A stretch of 64,000 bases of DNA, from positions 35,078 through 99,077 of the forward strand of contig MNXJ01000003.1 in assembly GCA_001872455.1 (NCBI GenBank). The letters run 5' to 3'. Shown here piece after piece: positions 18,747-29,580 of this stretch (position 1 is the stretch's first letter; the number at the start of each line of letters is the position of its first letter). Position numbers and translations under genes: made by a program. The notes under the pieces are model-generated. The model did not search any database. It was not told where the DNA came from and was given only the letters and a program-made list of their open reading frames with translations. Source of the stretch: Anaerolineae bacterium CG2_30_57_67. Its GTDB lineage: Bacteria; Chloroflexota; Anaerolineae; Anaerolineales; Villigracilaceae.

Positions 18747-21029
18747 TCATACCTCCTTCGGCGGCGCAGTTTGGCCGTAGTCGAGCACTTTGCGCACGCC
18801 AGTCGCGTCTTCGGGCGCGCCGACAATTTTCTTTTCTTCTAACTGGTCAATCAGCCGCGCGGCGCGGGTGTAGCCGATGCGTAATTTGCGCTGAAGCATG
18901 GAAACCGAGGCACGCCCCTCGCGGCGCACCAAATCCAGCGCCTCGTTGTAGAGCGGGTCGCCCTGGTCGAGCGCTTCCTGCTCCCAGATGGGCAACTGCT
19001 TGACGGGCGCATTCGGCGCGGGCACGTCCACTGCGCCGCCGGGGGCAGCGGCGGGGGCGCCCTGCGCCTGCCAGAATTCCACCAGCCGATGAATTTCCGT
19101 ATCCGAGACGAAAACCCCCTGCAGGCGAACCGGCGCGGGCGCATCCGGCGATTGGTAGAGCATATCGCCGCGCCCCAGCAGCCGTTCCGCGCCGGGCTGG
19201 TCGAGGATGACGCGGCTGTCGGTGTTGGAGGCAACCGCAAACGCCACGCGCGCCGGGAAGTTGGCCTTAATCAGCCCGGTGACGACATCCACCGAGGGGC
19301 GCTGGGTGGCAAGGATGAGATGAATGCCGGTCGCGCGCGCCAGTTGCGCCAGGCGCGTGATGGTGCGCTCGGTTTCATCGGGCGCCAGCATCATCAGGTC
19401 GGCCAATTCGTCAATCACCACCACCAGGTAGGGCAGTTTTTTGTGTCCCTGCGTTTTCATGCGCGCGTTGTAATCGGTGATGTTGCGCGCGCCAACCTGG
19501 GCAAACTGGTGATAGCGGCGGTCCATTTCGCGCGTCATCCATTGCAGCGCGCCAATCACCTTCTCCATCTCCACGACCACCGGCGCCAGCAGATGCGGCA
19601 CGCCGTTGTAACCGGTCAATTCCACCCGCTTGGGGTCCACCAGCACCAGACGAACATCGTCAGGCGTGTTGAAAAGCAGCAGACAGGTCAGAATGCTGTT
19701 GACACAGACCGACTTGCCCGAACCAGTCGTTCCGGCAATCAGCAAATGCGGCATGGCGGCCAAATCCGCGCCGATGGGATGGCCGGAAACATCCTTGCCC
19801 AGCGCAAAACCGAGCGACTTGCGCCCGCGCTGAAAGGCCTCGCCCTCCACAATTTCGCGCAGCGCCACCAGCGCCATTTCATCATTGGGAACTTCGATGC
19901 CGAGATAGCTGCGCCCCGGCACCGGCGCCTGAATGCGAATGCGCGAGGCGGCCAGCGCCAGCGCCAAATCATCGGCCAGCGCGGCAATTTTGCTGACGCG
20001 CACGCGGGTGCGGCCATTGCGGCTTTCAACAAACAGCGGCTCCACGCCAAATTGGGTGATGGTTGGGCCGCTGTTAATTTCGACGACTTGCGCCGGAGCG
20101 CCAAACGAGGCCAGCGTCTCTTCGATCAGGCGGGCGCGCTGGTCGAGAAATTCCTGATTGGAGGAGGCGCTCGCGCCAGGGTTGAGAATTTCCGTCAAAT
20201 CAGGGAGCTGCCAGGGGCGGGCGGGAACGCCGCTGTCGGCGGCTTCCGCCACGACGGCGGGGACGGCGGCGGCAGGCGCGGCGGCCCCGGGAAAATTCTC
20301 CGGCGCAGGGACGGGCGGCAGCGGAGAGTCTTTTTCGCGCGGAAAAATGCCCGGCAGGCGGGCGCGCAATTTCTGCCACAGGCCGCGCAAAAATTGCCAG
20401 AGCGGGTTTAATCTTTCCAGCAGTTCCGGCAGACTGCGGTCAAGCGTCAGCGAAAGACTCATCAAAAGCCAGGCCAGCAAAACGACCAGCGCGCCGCCCA
20501 GCCCCAAATTTTCGACCAGCAGGCGGTAAAAAATACTGCCCAGCCAGCCGCCGCCGCTGGCGCTGATGGGTTCGGGGTTGCCCGAAAGCCCATGCAGGGC
20601 GGTGATGCCAAACAACGCCAAAAAGATGATTCCGGTGGCGCGTTCCACCGAAAGCGGCGGAATGCGCTCAATTTTGCGCACCAGCAGCCAGCCGCCGAAG
20701 AGAATCAGGGCAATCGGCAGGCCGTAAGCGCCCCAGCCGAAGAGGAAACTGAAGAGTGAGACGGTTGCCCCGGTCAGCGCCGAACGGCTGGAGGAAATGA
20801 GCGCCAGCAAAATCAACAGCCCGCCGAGCGCCAGCCCAACGCCGAGCAAGTCCAATTTTCGCTCTGGCGAGAGGGTGAAAAGGGGCGGGGGCGGCGCAAC
20901 TGGGACAATAGATTTTCCCGCAGATGCCGGTTTTTTGGGGTCTTTTTTAGACGCAGCGGTTTTTTTTGCCGAGGCTTTTCCCTTTGGCGCGGGTTTGGGT
21001 TGAAGGAAGGCAGGAAGTTTGAAAGGCAT
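18747..21029 (-). CDS. ftsK: FtsK/SpoIIIE family DNA translocase
   Basis: N-terminal TM helices; Walker A IAGTTGSGKSVCVNSILTCLL; VVIDELADLMM; ATGIHLILATQRPSVDVVTGLIKANFP; C-terminal winged helix ASVSMLQRKLRIGYTRAARLIDQLEE. Confidence 0.96.
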   Translation of the reverse strand: MPFKLPAFLQPKPAPKGKASAKKTAASKKDPKKPASAGKSIVPVAPPPPLFTLSPERKLDLLGVGLALGGLLILLALISSSRSALTGATVSLFSFLFGWGAYGLPIALILFGGWLLVRKIERIPPLSVERATGIIFLALFGITALHGLSGNPEPISASGGGWLGSIFYRLLVENLGLGGALVVLLAWLLMSLSLTLDRSLPELLERLNPLWQFLRGLWQKLRARLPGIFPREKDSPLPPVPAPENFPGAAAPAAAVPAVVAEAADSGVPARPWQLPDLTEILNPGASASSNQEFLDQRARLIEETLASFGAPAQVVEINSGPTITQFGVEPLFVESRNGRTRVRVSKIAALADDLALALAASRIRIQAPVPGRSYLGIEVPNDEMALVALREIVEGEAFQRGRKSLGFALGKDVSGHPIGADLAAMPHLLIAGTTGSGKSVCVNSILTCLLLFNTPDDVRLVLVDPKRVELTGYNGVPHLLAPVVVEMEKVIGALQWMTREMDRRYHQFAQVGARNITDYNARMKTQGHKKLPYLVVVIDELADLMMLAPDETERTITRLAQLARATGIHLILATQRPSVDVVTGLIKANFPARVAFAVASNTDSRVILDQPGAERLLGRGDMLYQSPDAPAPVRLQGVFVSDTEIHRLVEFWQAQGAPAAAPGGAVDVPAPNAPVKQLPIWEQEALDQGDPLYNEALDLVRREGRASVSMLQRKLRIGYTRAARLIDQLEEKKIVGAPEDATGVRKVLDYGQTAPPKEV

Positions 21030-21201
21030 GTTTTTTGGGGTAAAGAATGAAAAAATTATAGCACAAATGGTCGAAAATTCCTTCTGTCTTGCGGTGCGGT
21101 GTCTACGCGAAAATCATTCGGCACGGTAGCATAACGCGCCAGGTCTGCGAATGATATCGAACAAATAACGGGTTCCGATTCCATTGCATCCTATCCGGGC
21201 G

Positions 21202-23271
21202 CTATGCTTCCCCAGTTAGTAATTTCAAGCGTTCCCAGGGTTTGAGATTCTCGTCGTCGGCCAGAATACCCTTCAGCTCGTAAATTTCATCACGCAGGGC
21301 GGCGGCGCGTTCAAATTCCAGCGCTTTGGCGGCATCTTTCATTTGGGCTTCCATTTCAGCGAGCATTTTTTGCAATTCGCTCTTGTCAACACTGGCAGGT
21401 TTCTTTCCAGCGCGGTACTGTCCCCGGGCTTCACCCACCGCCAAGGCGGGCTCTGATTTCTCGGTTGTGGCGCTCGTCGTCATCAGGTCGCGGATGGCTT
21501 TGTGGATGCTGACCGGTACGATGCCGTGTTCCTGATTATATGAGACCTGCTTGGCGCGGCGGCGATTGGTTTCGCCAATGGCAAATTTCATTGAATCGGT
21601 CATGCGGTCAGCGTACATGATGACTTTGCCATTAAGATTTCGCGCAGCGCGGCCGATCGTCTGAATCAACGCCGTGCCAGAGCGCAGAAAACCTTCTTTA
21701 TCGGCGTCCAAAATCGCCACCAGTGAAACTTCCGGCAGGTCGAGCCCCTCCCGCAGCAGGTTAATCCCCACGATCACATCAAAAACGCCCAGACGCAAAT
21801 CGCGCAGAATTGAGATGCGCTCCAGCGTTTCCACTTCCGAGTGCAGGTAATGGACTTTGATGCCGAGTTCCATCAGATACTCGGCCAAATCTTCAGACAT
21901 ACGCTTGGTAAGGGTGGTGACAAGGATGCGCTCGCGGCGTTCCACCCGCTGGCGAATTTCACCCACCAGGTCATCCACCTGGCCTTTGCTCGGGCGCACA
22001 TCCACCTGGGGGTCAATCAGCCCGGTGGGGCGGATGATTTGCTCTACAACCTGCTCGGCGCGCCCCAATTCGTAGGGGCCGGGCGTGGCAGAAGTGTAGA
22101 TGGTGTAGCCCATGCGCGGCTCGAATTCGTCAAACTTGAGCGGGCGGTTGTCGAGGGCGCTTGGCAGGCGAAAACCATATTCGACCAGCGTTTCCTTGCG
22201 CGAGCGGTCGCCGTTATACATGCCGCGGATTTGCGGGATGGTCATGTGACTCTCGTCAATAATCAGCAAGTAATCGCTGGGGAAAAAATCAATCATCGTC
22301 CAGGGCGGCGTGCCAGGGGCGCGGCGGTCGAGGTGACGGGAGTAGTTTTCGATGCCGGAGCAATAGCCGACTTCCTTCAGCATTTCCAAATCATACCGCG
22401 CGCGCTGTTCGATACGCTGGGCCTCGATCAGTTTGCCCTGTTCAGTGAAAATTTTCATCCGGTCAGTCAGTTCCGCTTCGATGTCGGTGATGGCGTCTTT
22501 GAGTTTTTCTTCCTGAGTGATATAGTTTTTGGCGGGATAAATCACGACTTCGGGCAACTCGGCATGAATTTCGCCGGTCAGCGGTGTAAACTCCACGATG
22601 CGTTCAACTTCGTCGCCAAAAAAGGTGATGCGATAGCCGCGCTTTTCAGAATAGGCCGGAATGATTTCAAGCGTATCGCCGCGCACGCGAAAGGTGCCTG
22701 GGCGCAGTTCCATATCGTTGCGCTGATACTGGCCATCAATCAACTGGCGCATGAGCGCATTGCGCCGGTAAACCTCGCCCACCTTGAGCGTGACTGAGCC
22801 GCGCAAAAACTCATCCGGCGAACCCAGCCCGTAGATGCACGAGACCGAAGCGACAATAATCACATCTTTGCGCGAAACCAGCGCCATGGTCGCCGCCAGG
22901 CGCAAACGCTCAATCTCCTCGTTGATGTCGGTTTCTTTTTCGATGTACAGGTCGTGACGCGGAACGTAAGATTCCGGCTGATAGTAGTCGTAGTACGAGA
23001 CAAAATACTCCACCGCATTTTCGGGGAAAAATTCCTTGAACTCGGCGTAGAGTTGCGCCGCCAGGGTTTTATTGTGCGCCATGATGATGGCCGGTTTTTG
23101 CAGTTGCTGAATGATGGACGCCACCGTGTAGGTCTTGCCCGTGCCGGTTGCGCCCAGCAAAACCTGCTGTTTCAGCCCGCGCTGAACGCCGTCCACCAGC
23201 TGCGCAATCGCTTCCGGCTGGTCGCCGGTGGGTTTAAAGGGAGCGATAAGTTTAAACGTCATAAAATTCAC
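21202..23271 (-). CDS. uvrB: Excinuclease ABC subunit B
   Basis: [72 protein letters not shown]-terminal UVR motif. Confidence 0.98.
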   Translation of the reverse strand: MNFMTFKLIAPFKPTGDQPEAIAQLVDGVQRGLKQQVLLGATGTGKTYTVASIIQQLQKPAIIMAHNKTLAAQLYAEFKEFFPENAVEYFVSYYDYYQPESYVPRHDLYIEKETDINEEIERLRLAATMALVSRKDVIIVASVSCIYGLGSPDEFLRGSVTLKVGEVYRRNALMRQLIDGQYQRNDMELRPGTFRVRGDTLEIIPAYSEKRGYRITFFGDEVERIVEFTPLTGEIHAELPEVVIYPAKNYITQEEKLKDAITDIEAELTDRMKIFTEQGKLIEAQRIEQRARYDLEMLKEVGYCSGIENYSRHLDRRAPGTPPWTMIDFFPSDYLLIIDESHMTIPQIRGMYNGDRSRKETLVEYGFRLPSALDNRPLKFDEFEPRMGYTIYTSATPGPYELGRAEQVVEQIIRPTGLIDPQVDVRPSKGQVDDLVGEIRQRVERRERILVTTLTKRMSEDLAEYLMELGIKVHYLHSEVETLERISILRDLRLGVFDVIVGINLLREGLDLPEVSLVAILDADKEGFLRSGTALIQTIGRAARNLNGKVIMYADRMTDSMKFAIGETNRRRAKQVSYNQEHGIVPVSIHKAIRDLMTTSATTEKSEPALAVGEARGQYRAGKKPASVDKSELQKMLAEMEAQMKDAAKALEFERAAALRDEIYELKGILADDENLKPWERLKLLTGEA

Positions 23272-23330
23272 CTTGGAATATAAGGAACGAACGTTCTATT
23301 TTACCATGCCGTCAATGCTATAATACCGCC

Positions 23331-24740
23331 ATGCCCGACCTGTTTGACCACGCCATGAATGAACGCATGAAAAACGAAGCCCCGCTGGCCGCGCGTATGC
23401 GTCCGCGCACGCTGGACGAGTATATCGGCCAGGAACACATCATCGGCGAGGGAAAACTGCTGCGGCGCGCCATTCAGGCCGACCGGTTGTTCTCCTCCAT
23501 TTTGCTGTGGGGACCGCCCGGAACCGGCAAAACCACCCTGGCGCAAGTCATCGCCAACCAAACCAAAAGCCACTTTGAGACACTTTCCGCCATTTTGGCC
23601 GGAAAAAGCGACCTGCGCGAAGTGATTGAGCGGGCCACCGAACGCAATCGGCTGTATCGGCAGCGCACGATTCTCTTCATTGATGAAATTCACCGCTGGA
23701 ACAAAGCCCAGCAAGACGCGCTGCTGCCCTTTGTCGAAAACGGCACCGTCACGCTGATTGGCGCAACCACCGAAAACCCATTTTTTGAAGTCATTAAAGC
23801 CCTCGTCAGCCGCTCGCGGATTTTCCAGTTAAGAAACCTGAATCAGACCGAAGTCGGCCTCCTGCTCGACCGGGCGATTGCCGACCCGCAGCGCGGCTAC
23901 GGCAGCCGGAAAATTCACCTCGAACCGGCAGCGCGCGCCCATCTGATAGAAATGGCCTCCGGCGACGCGCGCAACGCGCTCAACGCGCTGGAACTGGCCG
24001 TCGAATCCACCCCGCCCAACGCCGAGGGGCTGATTCATCTGACGCTGGATGTCGCCCAGGAATCCATTCAACGCCGGGCGGTTTTGTACGACAAGGACGG
24101 CGACGCGCACTACGACACCATCTCGGCCTTCATCAAATCTGTGCGCGGCTCCGACCCAGACGCGGCGCTCTACTGGCTGGCGAAGATGATTTACGCGGGC
24201 GAGGACCCGCGTTTCATCATCCGGCGGCTGATTATTTTGGCCGGGGAAGATATCGGCCTGGCCGACCCGCTTGGGCTGGTGGTGGCTTCATCAGCGGCGC
24301 AGGCCTTTGATTTTATCGGCCTGCCCGAAGGCATTTACCCGATTGTGGAAGCAACGCTTTACCTGGCGACTGCCCCAAAATCGAACAGCGCCGGGGCGTA
24401 TTTCAAAGCCATGCAAAAAATCGAGCAGGAGGGCGCGGGTTCAGTGCCAAAACATTTGCAAGACGGCAACCGCGACCGCGAAGCCACCGGCCAGGGTCAG
24501 GGTTATGTCTATCCGCATGAACAGGCAGGCCATTTTACCGCGCAGCAATACCTGCCCAAGCGCCTGCTGGGGACGTATTTTTATACCCCCAGTGGCGAGG
24601 GCCACGAAGCGCAAGTCGCCGCCCGGCTGGAGCGGTGGCGCGAGGCGCAAAAACGCGCCCTGGGCATTGAAACCGAACAGCGCCTGCCCGACCTGCCACA
24701 GCAAACCATTGACGCGCTAAAACGCAACATCAAATCATAA
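23331..24740 (+). CDS. rarA: Replication-associated recombination protein A (RarA/MgsA AAA ATPase)
   Basis: [85 protein letters not shown]. Confidence 0.95.
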   Translation: MPDLFDHAMNERMKNEAPLAARMRPRTLDEYIGQEHIIGEGKLLRRAIQADRLFSSILLWGPPGTGKTTLAQVIANQTKSHFETLSAILAGKSDLREVIERATERNRLYRQRTILFIDEIHRWNKAQQDALLPFVENGTVTLIGATTENPFFEVIKALVSRSRIFQLRNLNQTEVGLLLDRAIADPQRGYGSRKIHLEPAARAHLIEMASGDARNALNALELAVESTPPNAEGLIHLTLDVAQESIQRRAVLYDKDGDAHYDTISAFIKSVRGSDPDAALYWLAKMIYAGEDPRFIIRRLIILAGEDIGLADPLGLVVASSAAQAFDFIGLPEGIYPIVEATLYLATAPKSNSAGAYFKAMQKIEQEGAGSVPKHLQDGNRDREATGQGQGYVYPHEQAGHFTAQQYLPKRLLGTYFYTPSGEGHEAQVAARLERWREAQKRALGIETEQRLPDLPQQTIDALKRNIKS

Positions 24741-24751
24741 ATCGGAGTTTT

Positions 24752-25411
24752 ATGCCTCTATTGCTTCTTATCCGCCACGGCGAAAATGAGTACGTCAAAA
24801 CTGGCAAGATGGCCGGACGTCTGCCCGGCGTTCACCTCAACGAGCGCGGACAGGCGCAGGGCGCCGCGCTGGGCGAGGCGCTGAAAGATGCCCCGCTCTC
24901 GGCCATCTACGCCAGCCCGCTGGAGCGCGCCCAGGAGACTGCCGCGCCGATTGCCTCGGCGCGCGGGTTAACCATTCAGACGCGGCCCGCCCTGCTCGAT
25001 ACCCATGTCGGCGACTGGGAAGGGCAGGAACTGAAAAAATTGGTCAAATTGCCAGAATGGAAACAAGTGCAGAACCAGCCGTCGCGCTTCACTTTTCCCC
25101 ATGGCGAATCATTTTTCGATTTGCAATACCGTCTGGTGGGCGAAATTGAACGAATCGCCCAGGCGCATCAACCCGACGAGGTGGTGGCGGTAATTTACCA
25201 CGCCGACCCGATCAAACTGGTGGTGGCGTATTATCTTGGGCTGGCGCTGGATAACTTTCAGCGGCTGGCCTGCGATACCGGTTCGGTGACGGCGCTGGCG
25301 CTGCGCCCCGAAGGCGCACAGCTGCTTTTTCTCAACCGCCGCCCGCCGTTTGCGTTGGAATTGAATGGGAAAGCCGCCAAACCTGGATTAGGCAACTTGC
25401 AGCGAAAATAG
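24752..25411 (+). CDS. Histidine phosphatase family protein (phosphoglycerate mutase-like)
   Basis: LLLIRHGENEY, AIYASPLERAQETAAPIA, VAVIYHADPIKLVVAYYL. Confidence 0.92.
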   Translation: MPLLLLIRHGENEYVKTGKMAGRLPGVHLNERGQAQGAALGEALKDAPLSAIYASPLERAQETAAPIASARGLTIQTRPALLDTHVGDWEGQELKKLVKLPEWKQVQNQPSRFTFPHGESFFDLQYRLVGEIERIAQAHQPDEVVAVIYHADPIKLVVAYYLGLALDNFQRLACDTGSVTALALRPEGAQLLFLNRRPPFALELNGKAAKPGLGNLQRK

Positions 25412-25463
25412 ATTTTTTACCCTTCACTGTGTATATCAGATGCTAACCAGCTCAAAATTTAAC

Positions 25464-25499
25464 AAAACAAGCCGCGCTCGTATGAGCGCGGCTTGTTTT
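25464..25499. terminator. Bidirectional intrinsic terminator
   Basis: aaaacaagccgcgctc-gtat-gagcgcggcttgtttt perfect inverted repeat between convergent units. Confidence 0.85.
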
Positions 25500-25510
25500 G
25501 TCTACCGGTG

Positions 25511-25583
25511 TGCCCCCACAGGAATTCGAATCCTGGTCTTAACCTTGAAAGGGTTGCGTCCTGGGCCACTAGACGATGGGGGC
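25511..25583 (-). tRNA. tRNA-Glu (anticodon TTC)
   Basis: Minus strand gcccccatcgtctagtggcccaggacgcaaccctttcaaggttaagaccaggattcgaatcctgtgggggca: acceptor GCCCCCA/TGGGGGC, anticodon loop CTTTCAA, T-loop GGATTCGAATCC. CCA not encoded. Confidence 0.96.
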
Positions 25584-25645
25584 TTGTTTTTGAAGCGGCG
25601 GTTATTTTATCATTCACGCACAGAACGGTCAAGCGATTAACTGTA

Positions 25646-26194
25646 TCAACTTTCAAGGCACTGGCTTTTTAAGCCAAGCAAATCCACCTGCTTACGATTG
25701 AAAAGCATCGCCGGAGAATCCACCTTCAGCGCCGAAATTAGAATCGCAGCCAGGTGGCCGTTGTAGAGCGGCACAAAATCGCGGCTGCCTTCCATCATCA
25801 CCGTCGAAAACTCAAAACGGCCGGCCCACTCCAGCGTACCGGTCAACTCATAAACAGGGCTGGCAATATGTATTGAATACTCGTTCATTTTTTGAAAACC
25901 ACCACGCGCCAGCGCTGGCGGACCCAGGTCTTCGCGACGGGCCAGGCACACCGCAAAAATTTGTGAGCGCACCAGACGCAACACCTGATAGTGTTCCACC
26001 AGTTTCGTTGGCATGTGCAACCGCGCCAAACGCGCATCCAAGATTTCCATAAAAGAAGTTACCTGGTCATTCATCAGTCCCATCAGACCAGAGTTTGGTA
26101 CAATCGTTTTTCCGGTAACGCGAAACCCCGGTGTGAAAAAATCCGCCAAAATTAGTCGCTGAGAGGATGTTGTAGATGCTGGTTCGGGGGTCAT
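25646..26194 (-). CDS. Conserved-looking hypothetical protein
   Basis: ATG at 26194 (MTPEPASTTSSQRLILADFFTPGF...) directly follows the stop of the zinc-finger ORF; no family recognised. Confidence 0.6.
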   Translation of the reverse strand: MTPEPASTTSSQRLILADFFTPGFRVTGKTIVPNSGLMGLMNDQVTSFMEILDARLARLHMPTKLVEHYQVLRLVRSQIFAVCLARREDLGPPALARGGFQKMNEYSIHIASPVYELTGTLEWAGRFEFSTVMMEGSRDFVPLYNGHLAAILISALKVDSPAMLFNRKQVDLLGLKSQCLES

Positions 26195-26196
26195 CT

Positions 26197-26487
26197 TTAC
26201 TGGTCGGTGGAATGGCGAATAACAGTGCTGCGGCGGCGTGGAAACGGATGCAACGATCGCAGTTTGTGCGACGACTGCCCCGCAGTCGGGCTGAGCAATG
26301 TTGCCAGCCAATTGACCGCGCGTTCATCATACTCGCGTTTACCGCACACATCGCACACCCAAGCCGGAAAATTTGGCACCGTTACCAGTTCATCGTCCAA
26401 CCATGTGAAATAAGTGATAAATTGCAGGCTTAATACCCCGGCCTGACATTCACCGCATGGATACGATTCTTGCTGCTCTTCACTCAT
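26197..26487 (-). CDS. YgiT/MqsA-type zinc-finger protein
   Basis: CGECQAGVLSLQFITYFTWLDDELVTVPNFPAWVCDVCGKREYDERAVNWL: two CxxC pairs with the VPxxPAxVCxxCGxxxYDE signature. Confidence 0.75.
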   Translation of the reverse strand: MSEEQQESYPCGECQAGVLSLQFITYFTWLDDELVTVPNFPAWVCDVCGKREYDERAVNWLATLLSPTAGQSSHKLRSLHPFPRRRSTVIRHSTDQ

Positions 26488-27230
26488 AAAATTACCTCTC
26501 GCAAAATTGACACACCAGCACTGACCCCCAGACGATTGGCTCCGGCAGAAATCATCGCCCGCGCATCGGCCAGCGTGCGAATACCACCCGCCGCCTTGAC
26601 ACCCATTCCAGCGCCCACCACCGCCCGCATCAATGCCACATCTTCCACAGTCGCGCCACCCGGCCCAAAACCGGTAGATGTCTTGACAAAATCGGCTCCA
26701 GCGGCTTGGGAGATAACACAGCCCAAAATCTTCTCGCGACGTGTCAATAGCGCCATTTCCAAAATCACCTTCAGATGAGCGCCACGCGCGTGACAGGCTT
26801 CCAACACCGCCTGCACATCTTCCAGTGCGCGCGCAGCATCACCCGCTTTGAGTGAGCCAATATGAATCACCATATCCACTTCTTTGGCGCCCATTTCAAC
26901 CACGCGCCCGGCTTCCAACGCCTTAAGCTCGGGTGTTGTTGCCCCCAGCGGAAAACCGATCACTACACAAACCGGCACGCCCGACCCTGCCAGTAATTTT
27001 GAGGCCAATGACGCGTAGACCGGATTAAGGCACACCGTAGCGAAATGATATTCACGCGCTTCGGCGCAAAGTTTTTCCACTTGCGCGGGAGTCGCTTCGG
27101 GCTTCAGCAGCGTGTGGTCAATCCAACCAGCCAAGGCAGCCCCGCGCGGCATTTCCAACACTGCAGGCGCGGGCGGCATTTGTTTTTCCAATTGGTCCGT
27201 CAGAGCGAGAATTTCAACGCTGGTTTTCAT
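26484..27230 (-). CDS. deoC: Deoxyribose-phosphate aldolase
   Basis: WIDHTLLKPEATPAQVEKLC, VCVVIGFPLGATTPELKALEA, GADFVKTSTGFGPGGATVEDVALMRAVVG, VKAAGGIRTLADARAMI. Confidence 0.96.
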   Translation of the reverse strand: MKTSVEILALTDQLEKQMPPAPAVLEMPRGAALAGWIDHTLLKPEATPAQVEKLCAEAREYHFATVCLNPVYASLASKLLAGSGVPVCVVIGFPLGATTPELKALEAGRVVEMGAKEVDMVIHIGSLKAGDAARALEDVQAVLEACHARGAHLKVILEMALLTRREKILGCVISQAAGADFVKTSTGFGPGGATVEDVALMRAVVGAGMGVKAAGGIRTLADARAMISAGANRLGVSAGVSILREVIL

Positions 27231-27910
27231 TGGCTGGCCTTTGCCATCTGAGAAAAACTAATAATCATCCAATCGGTCACCGGCCAATAGACCAAGACCG
27301 CCTTGCCGATCACCTTATCCTGCGGCAACAAACCCCAGGAGTGCGAATCAGACGAATCGTTACGATTATCGCCCAGCACAAACAGATGTCCTTCCGGCAC
27401 CGTCCACGAGCCTTGATATGCCGGCGCAGCGGCTATATACGGCTCATTCAACCGCTCGCCATTGACCAAAATCGAGCCGTTGTTCGCCACAACTGTATCG
27501 CCAGGCAAGCCAATCACCCGCTTAATTAAATCCTGTGTCGGGTTAAGTGGAAAATGAAAAACAATAATATCGCCTCGTTCCGGTGTCCCAATTTGGTACG
27601 CCAGACGGTTAATCAGCACAAACTCACCGTTTTGCAAGGTCGGGTTCATGCTAAAACCATCCACGCGCACTCGCGCCGAAAGTGCGTTAATCACCAAAAA
27701 CAACGCGGCAGAAAGCAGAATTGTTTCGAAAATATCTAAAAAGAAACGCACCCAACCGCCCGATTCATGTTGCTCTTCGGGAGTGGAAACGACGGTTTCA
27801 ACAGGAAATTCTTCCAAAGCCAGCCTCCAAGTTGCGAGATTATACCGCACCCCAGGCGTAAAACGTGGGAACAAACAACACGCGGCTCCCATCACGGCGA
27901 GCGGATTCAT
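27227..27910 (-). CDS. lepB: Signal peptidase I
   Basis: VDGFSMNPTLQNGEFVLINRLAY, RGDIIVFHFP, LIKRVIGLPGDTV, LFVLGDNRNDSSDSHSWGLLPQDKVIGKAVLVYWP. N-terminal start uncertain. Confidence 0.94.
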   Translation of the reverse strand: MNPLAVMGAACCLFPRFTPGVRYNLATWRLALEEFPVETVVSTPEEQHESGGWVRFFLDIFETILLSAALFLVINALSARVRVDGFSMNPTLQNGEFVLINRLAYQIGTPERGDIIVFHFPLNPTQDLIKRVIGLPGDTVVANNGSILVNGERLNEPYIAAAPAYQGSWTVPEGHLFVLGDNRNDSSDSHSWGLLPQDKVIGKAVLVYWPVTDWMIISFSQMAKASQ

Positions 27911-28573
27911 CCAAGATTTTCATTTTTTGGAGGACTTCACCTGAAATTTTTCCCACCAAATCAGCCTGTAATACCGCCCATTCCAGTTCCGCTTCGTCAG
28001 GCGATGAAGGCCCCCAGCCGCCAGCGTGGATACCGTTTTCAATCAGCGTTATCCCAGCCTGAGAAAAAGCCCCGGCCAATTGCCTGCCCATTGACGGGTT
28101 GACGCCTTGCCGCCGCAATGATTCAGTTTGCCAACGGCCAAGTTCCATCAACGCGACAGGTTCATCAATCCGCGCAGTGTAATCAGGTTCGGCCAACGCC
28201 AAAATTGCGCCACCAGGTTGGGTAATGCGCACCATCTCGCGCAAAATTGTCACCGGATTTTTCGTCCACAGCAACAGATAGTGACAAAAGACCAGGTCAA
28301 ATGTCGCTGTCGGGAACGGGATGAACTCTCCCGCCGCCTGCATGACGGAAGTGGCTGGGGCGTGAAGTTGCGCCTGTTTGACGGTCTCCAGGTTCAGGTC
28401 CAGGCCAAACACGCGCGCGCCGGGAAAAACTGGGAGCGTCTCAAGGATGGCTCCCGTGCCGCAGCCAATTTCCAAAACTCTTTGAGCGCTGAAAAGTCCG
28501 GCGCTTTTCCATAAATAATTCCTTGCGTTTTCTGTCCAGCGAGCTTGTTGTTGGTACCGTGTGTGCCAGTTCA
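27840..28573 (-). CDS. Class I SAM-dependent methyltransferase
   Basis: ATG at 28573 (MNWHTRYQQQARWTENARNYLW); VLEIGCGTGAILETLPVFPGARVFGLDLNLETV, FDLVFCHYLLLWTKNP. Confidence 0.87.
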
Positions 28574-28587
28574 TGCCCCCATTATAG

Positions 28588-29109
28588 TCACTCACGCCAG
28601 TTGCGAATAAAATTTTCCTGTTCGCTGGTTTCGGGCGAGTATGGGTAACGCGCTGATTTTGGAACGGATTGCCAGTGCTGTGCCAGAGCGTCGAGTGCTG
28701 ACTGTCCATTTTGCCCATGCCGCGCAAGGTAACAGCCCACCGTGGTGCCGGTACGGCCAATGCCGCCATAGCAGTGCAAGTAAATTTTGCGTCCGGCGGC
28801 CAGCGAGTCGTCAATGGCGTCAAGCGCCGCACGCATTTGTTCGTAGCTGGGCAGGCCGTAGTCGCCGATGGGAAAACGCTGATAGTGAACGGTTCGCCCC
28901 AGGGCGCGGGCTTCATCGGCCAGCGCGGGCAGGTAAGGCTCGGTTTCGCCGAACGCGGTCAGGTCGAAAAATGTATCAAACCCAGCCCGCAAAAAGGCTT
29001 GCAGTCGTTGTTGGCTGATTTCAGGTTTGAAGGGACTGGCTGGATATTCCCCAGCCAAAAAGCGGTTTTCAATAACCCAGTACGCTTCGGGGATGGGGCG
29101 GTCGGGCAT
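28588..29109 (-). CDS. Dual-specificity/tyrosine protein phosphatase-like protein
   Basis: P-loop IYLHCYGGIGRTGTTVGCYLARHG (HCxxGxxRT). Confidence 0.88.
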   Translation of the reverse strand: MPDRPIPEAYWVIENRFLAGEYPASPFKPEISQQRLQAFLRAGFDTFFDLTAFGETEPYLPALADEARALGRTVHYQRFPIGDYGLPSYEQMRAALDAIDDSLAAGRKIYLHCYGGIGRTGTTVGCYLARHGQNGQSALDALAQHWQSVPKSARYPYSPETSEQENFIRNWRE

Positions 29110-29110
29110 T

Positions 29111-29500
29111 TTAGGGGGTGGTGGTGGGAAAGATGGGCGGCTGCGCGTCGCTGTCGCGCCGAAATTCGTAGGCGACCATCATTTCTTCGATGATTTTGGC
29201 TTGTGTGGGGCTTAATTCGCCAAATTCCAGGCCGATATTGTAGAAAGAAGGGTCAATATCGGGGCTGCACCAGGCGACTTTGGCGTTCAGGCTGAAGCGC
29301 GGGCTACCGAAGAGATGTGGTTCGGGCAGGTCAAAGCGTAATGGCAGCGTGATACCAGTTGGCTGCGGGTCGTCGCTGATAAGCATAGCGCCGAGTTTAT
29401 TCAGGTCAGACAGATAGCCAATGACCGTGCCGTTTTCCCGGTGAAAGACGCGCGAGTAGATGATGAGATATTTGCGGGGGGTTTTGCGGCGTTCGTCCAT
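29111..29500 (-). CDS. PilZ domain protein
   Basis: MDERRKTPRKYLIIYSRVFHRENGTVIGYLSDLNKLGAMLISD...FSLNAKVAWCSPDIDPSFYNIGLEFGELS. ORF-track start at 30028 is an upstream extension in the same frame. Confidence 0.78.
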   Translation of the reverse strand: MDERRKTPRKYLIIYSRVFHRENGTVIGYLSDLNKLGAMLISDDPQPTGITLPLRFDLPEPHLFGSPRFSLNAKVAWCSPDIDPSFYNIGLEFGELSPTQAKIIEEMMVAYEFRRDSDAQPPIFPTTTP

Positions 29501-29580
29501 AAAAATCTCCGGTGAAAGCGGATAAGTATTTTTAGTGTACCGGAAAATCAGATAAAGGAATGTTGCAGTTTCGTGTGCGC

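Noticed and set aside
19089-20411. 440-aa plus-strand ORF opposite ftsK
   Set aside because: Antisense shadow of a strongly supported ftsK gene in GC-rich DNA; composition is Arg/His/Gln-rich with no recognisable domain.
25646-27230. Calling the YgiT-like gene pair a proven toxin-antitoxin system
   Set aside because: Only the zinc-finger protein is recognisable; the partner has no identifiable toxin motif, so it is left as a hypothesis.
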